From positions 1-64,000 of the forward strand of contig JAHDWN010000025.1 in the NCBI GenBank assembly GCA_023382675.1: a stretch of DNA of 64,000 nucleotides, in the 5' to 3' direction. The notes below the pieces were generated by a model. That model did not search any database and was not told the origin of the DNA. It was given only the letters and a program-made list of their open reading frames with translations. Each line of letters begins with the position of its first letter. The first letter of the stretch is position 1. Source of the stretch: Anaerolineae bacterium. GTDB lineage: Bacteria > Chloroflexota > Anaerolineae > Aggregatilineales > Phototrophicaceae. The position numbers were made by a program, and so were the translations under genes. This document shows, one piece after another, positions 61,037 to 64,000 of the stretch.

Positions 61037-62488
61037 CTACAGCCAGCGCTCAATCAGGATCTTCTTATCGGTGAAGAACTCAATCGAGTCCGGCCCCTGG
61101 CCGTGCAAATCGCCGAAGAACGATTCTTTTTGCCCGCCAAATGGGAAGGATGCCGTCGCGGCGGCCACGCCGACGTTGATGCCAATGTTCCCGGCGCGGA
61201 TGCGATACTTGAATTCGCGGGCATACTTGCCATTGCTGGTGAACAGGCTGGCGGCGTTGCCGTATCTACTCTGGTTGATCATGTCCACGGCGCTGTCGAA
61301 GTCTTCTGCGTGCATGATCGACAAGACCGGGCCGAAGATTTCGTCACGCGCCACCGACATATCCGAGGTCACGCCGTCAAGAATCGTCGGGCCAACGAAC
61401 GAACCCGCCTCGAACCCTTCGATAGTGCTGCCGCGACCGTCGAGGACAACCTGAGCGCCTTCATTTTCGCCGGCGCTAATCATGCCTTCGATGCGCTGTT
61501 TCGCTGCGTCGGAAATCACCGTGCCCATCTGGGTGGTTTCTTCGAGACCATAGCCGACGCGCAGCCCACTAGCGCGCTTGAGCAGCTCTGCCTTGAGCGG
61601 CTCATAGGCATCGCCGACGGCCACCACCACCGACCCGGCCAGGCAGCGCTGCCCCGCGCAGCCAAACGCCGATCCCATGATGTTCGCGACGCTGGCGGCC
61701 ATGTCCGCATCCGGCATCACGGCGATGTAGTTCTTCGCGCCGCCCTGTGCCTGGACGCGTTTGCCATGCTTGCCGCAGGTTTCGTAGACGATCTTCGCGA
61801 CCGGCGTACTACCGACGAACGAAACACCCACAACGTCCGGATGTTCCATAACGGCCTGGGATGCCTCGGCACCCCCATGGACGAGATTGACCACACCTTC
61901 CGGTAGGTCGATTTCGTCCATGATTTCGTAGAACAGATCCATGCTCAGCGGTGTCTGTGGCGACGGCTTGATCAGGTAGGTGTTGCCGCAGGTGATAGCT
62001 GTGGGCAGGAACCAGAGCGGCACCATGAACGGGAAGTTGAACGGCGTGATCGCAGCGAAGACACCCAGAGGCTGGCGTTCTGCCGTTTCATCGATACCAC
62101 TGCTGATGTCCTCGACTTTGTAACCGCGCATCAGCGAGGGCACAGAGATGGCGAAATCGACGCTTTCGATGGCGCGGCGCACTTCGCCACGGGCCTCATC
62201 GCGCGTCTTGCCATTCTCTTCGACGACGACGCGCGAAATATCTTCGAAACGCTCTTCCAGAATATTCCTCAGGCGGTGCATATATTGCGCTCGACTGAGC
62301 ACGGGCGTGCTGCGCCATTCGTCAAAGGCTGCGTGGGCCGCTTTCACAGCCTGATCGACATCGGCACGGGATGAATCCGGGCATTCGCCAATCAGTTGGC
62401 AGGTGGCGGGATTGTGTACCGGGATATAGCGATCCGCGCTCGCTTCGACGAACCTACCGTTGATGTAATTCTTCAAACGCTTGACCAT
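61037..62488 (-). CDS. mmsA: Methylmalonate-semialdehyde dehydrogenase
   Basis: The start is the ATG at 62488, with GGAG 9 bases upstream; five earlier in-frame codons include a TTG. The 483-residue CoA-acylating aldehyde dehydrogenase has the catalytic Cys282 in FGCAGQRCLAG and the MMSDH-specific VKRLKNYINGRFVEASADR start. It converts methylmalonate semialdehyde plus CoA to propionyl-CoA in valine and thymine breakdown. No other valine-pathway gene is adjacent. Confidence 0.9.
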   Translation of the reverse strand: MVKRLKNYINGRFVEASADRYIPVHNPATCQLIGECPDSSRADVDQAVKAAHAAFDEWRSTPVLSRAQYMHRLRNILEERFEDISRVVVEENGKTRDEARGEVRRAIESVDFAISVPSLMRGYKVEDISSGIDETAERQPLGVFAAITPFNFPFMVPLWFLPTAITCGNTYLIKPSPQTPLSMDLFYEIMDEIDLPEGVVNLVHGGAEASQAVMEHPDVVGVSFVGSTPVAKIVYETCGKHGKRVQAQGGAKNYIAVMPDADMAASVANIMGSAFGCAGQRCLAGSVVVAVGDAYEPLKAELLKRASGLRVGYGLEETTQMGTVISDAAKQRIEGMISAGENEGAQVVLDGRGSTIEGFEAGSFVGPTILDGVTSDMSVARDEIFGPVLSIMHAEDFDSAVDMINQSRYGNAASLFTSNGKYAREFKYRIRAGNIGINVGVAAATASFPFGGQKESFFGDLHGQGPDSIEFFTDKKILIERWL

Positions 62489-62625
62489 GATCTGGTGCTC
62501 CAAACAAACTCATATACGCCAAGGCGGGCAATCTTAACGTCGATGCATAGGCGAGCGCAATAAATGCACGATGGATCGAAATTTCTGGTCGATGTTATGC
62601 GCCTGGAATCTACAGGCAATGCCGA

Positions 62626-63615
62626 CTAAGCGGACGTGCCCAAAAAGCTGAAAACGTATACGCTGAAGCCGCTGGAACGAATGCGGAGCATCAGTTCGTG
62701 CGCCTCCTGGCGACGGTTTCGAACGAGATGATAGACACGCGGATGGTCGATCATGATATTACCGGTGGTACTCACATCGTCGCCTCGTTGCTCATCGGCC
62801 AGCGGGCGGTCATCCTGCCAGACTTCGACGCTCATGACCTCTGGATTGAGCATCCGCTCGACCAGTTCGTGGTGAGGGCTGAAGACAGCATAGATTTCGG
62901 CAGCTTCGTAGGGCATGTGGATGACACCTTCGGTCTGGCCGACGTAAGTCAGCTGTTCTTCACCCGCCTGCCATGCCCCCTGAATGTAGAAGTGCCCGGC
63001 GCGTCGTTGTTCGGGCAGGCGATAGAGGATGGGCGCATGAAGGGAATAGCCTTCCGGGTTGCCGAGGGCACCGCGCTGCGCGCCGGTGAATAGCTCTTGG
63101 ATGCCTGGATCGCTTTGTTCAGATGCGGGCTGATCAAGCAGAGGCAAACTGGCTGAAGGATCGAGATCGCGCAGTGTCTTGTGGAGCTGTCGTTCAAATG
63201 CAGGCACACCGTAGATGCTTTGACCGACGATCATACCTTTATGATTGATCAGGTAGGCCACCGGCACGACCGGAATATGGAAGGCGCGGGCAGCGGCGTG
63301 CTGATTGTCCAACAGCGTCGGATGGGCAAATCGGAGTTCTTGTGCGGTGCGCTCGACTTGATGGCGCTCGCGCTCGAACGAAAACAGGGGCGTGTGAACG
63401 CCTATGAAGGCCAGATTGTGCCCGGCATAGCGTTGTTCGAGGCGGCGGATCTCTCTTAAGAAAACAAGCGAAGCTAATGAGGCATAATCCCAGAAATAGA
63501 CGATGACAGGCTGCCCCCGCAGCGCTGAAAGATGGATTTCTTGCTCGTGCAGCCATTCGCTTGGTGGGAATTCAGGCGCAATGGTCATGCGCTCAGGACG
63601 GAAACGAATGTTCAC
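62626..63615 (-). CDS. Cysteine-free thioredoxin-fold protein (DipZ/TlpA-like)
   Basis: I choose the GTG at 63615, because AAGG lies 6 bases upstream; the ATG at 63588 is the alternative. The 329-residue protein has a TlpA-like domain (about 12-160): GQPVIVYFWDYASLASLVFL fits the active-site strand, but the C-x-x-C is S-x-x-S (Ser46, Ser49). HIPVVPVAYLINHKGMIVG is the cis-Pro region. The C-terminal domain (about 190-329) resembles the beta domain after DipZ-type thioredoxins. There is no cysteine at all. It lacks a signal peptide and lies upstream of mmsA. Confidence 0.75.
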   Translation of the reverse strand: MNIRFRPERMTIAPEFPPSEWLHEQEIHLSALRGQPVIVYFWDYASLASLVFLREIRRLEQRYAGHNLAFIGVHTPLFSFERERHQVERTAQELRFAHPTLLDNQHAAARAFHIPVVPVAYLINHKGMIVGQSIYGVPAFERQLHKTLRDLDPSASLPLLDQPASEQSDPGIQELFTGAQRGALGNPEGYSLHAPILYRLPEQRRAGHFYIQGAWQAGEEQLTYVGQTEGVIHMPYEAAEIYAVFSPHHELVERMLNPEVMSVEVWQDDRPLADEQRGDDVSTTGNIMIDHPRVYHLVRNRRQEAHELMLRIRSSGFSVYVFSFLGTSA

Positions 63616-63723
63616 CGCTGACCTTGTATGACTCGCCTTAACGTGAGATGAGAATACAAACATTTGTGGTCGCACGCAATAAGATTGAAGTGCTTTAGCC
63701 ATTCTCGCCGAGGTGATCTGGAT

Positions 63724-64000
63724 ATGCCTACACTCCCTTTGGTTCGTACTGACACCAGCAATGCTTTTGCCCATAACACGATGAGCGTGCGTTCTCCGCA
63801 CATGCTTCAGGAGATCATGAACTTCAATCCTGACTACCCGGCGGCCATTCGCAGAGGGCTGACCCGGCTGCAGGATGCGTTGGTCGCGGACGAGACGATC
63901 CCTGATTTGCGTCTGCCTGCGCCCGACTATGCAGATTGGGCAGCAACCCGTGAGCAATTTCCCGGCGCAACGTGGCTGGGGACGAGCTGGTTCTATGCCG
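63724..64000 (+). CDS. ARMT1-like (DUF89) protein, N-terminal part, cut by window edge
   Basis: The frame is open from the ATG at 63724 to the window end (92 codons), behind GAGGTGA at 7 bases. The translation NAFAHNTMSVRSPHMLQEIM and the stretch ending TWLGTSWFYA match the opening of the ARMT1/DUF89 damage-control phosphatase family (compare the SFAYLTIKDRLPQIL pattern of eukaryotic ARMT1). These metal-dependent phosphatases remove damaged or excess phospho-metabolites; some were described as carboxyl methyltransferases. The catalytic residues would lie beyond the window. It is divergent from the thioredoxin-fold gene. Confidence 0.65.
   Translation, partial: MPTLPLVRTDTSNAFAHNTMSVRSPHMLQEIMNFNPDYPAAIRRGLTRLQDALVADETIPDLRLPAPDYADWAATREQFPGATWLGTSWFYA

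Overview
The window reads as a chromosomal segment of a Chloroflexota bacterium, probably of the Anaerolineae. This is an inference from gene content, not from a marker gene. The signs are several exported proteins with Thr/Pro-rich linkers joined to LysM or SH3b domains, SpoVS next to dnaA, NurA beside a separate HAS-barrel protein, a PucC-family transporter, and GTG/TTG starts mixed with clear Shine-Dalgarno sites. Gene density is high, introns and prophage genes are absent, and I see no IS element, integrase or CRISPR array.

Layout. 1-5.2 kb: the start of an ECF sigma gene leaving the window, a LysM protein, a J-domain protein, a 170-bp array of short hairpins, ubiE, an SDR and ada. 5.5-9.7 kb: a GAF histidine kinase and a large exported Ig-like/SH3b protein. 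9.7-14.8 kb: ftsH facing a cluster of FHA protein, ECF sigma, zinc-finger anti-sigma-like protein and trxB. 14.9-20.0 kb: LysM/M23 peptidase, threonine dehydratase, holB, PHP phosphoesterase and spoVS. 20.0-22.1 kb: a 655-bp non-coding region and dnaA, a candidate origin region. 22.2-27 kb: a MarR-controlled ABC exporter and ccmA-ccmB.

27-39.7 kb: a membrane protein with a carboxypeptidase-regulatory-like domain, UspA, the NurA/HAS-barrel pair, small membrane proteins, FmdB, rhomboid, a class III aminotransferase, murJ, a PucC-family carrier with an elaborate operator, and an RpoD-type sigma factor. 39.8-44.5 kb: yceD with a consensus promoter, a TIR protein, an SH3b protein, a THUMP-like methyltransferase and ssb. 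44.7-48.3 kb: a glycine riboswitch with terminator, then gcvH-gcvPA-gcvPB. 48.3-55 kb: a CPBP protease with its own HTH regulator and palindromic operators, an LGFP-like lipoprotein, a glycosidase-like protein, a PAS kinase and a homoserine-kinase homologue. 55.4-63.6 kb: tRNA-Ser(CGA), tadA, a membrane Fe-S oxidoreductase, then a long minus-strand run ending with mmsA and a cysteine-free thioredoxin-fold protein. The window closes in an ARMT1-like gene.

How the parts work together. Three regulatory stories are readable from the DNA: glycine-responsive control of the glycine cleavage genes, a thiol-redox-like sigma/ZAS/trxB module resembling SigR-RsrA in logic, and operator arrays in front of the PucC-family gene and the HTH/CPBP pair. 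The ccmAB genes, ubiE (menaquinone) and the Fe-S oxidoreductase point to a respiratory, cytochrome-c-containing cell. The least explained piece of DNA is the hairpin array at 1914-2085.
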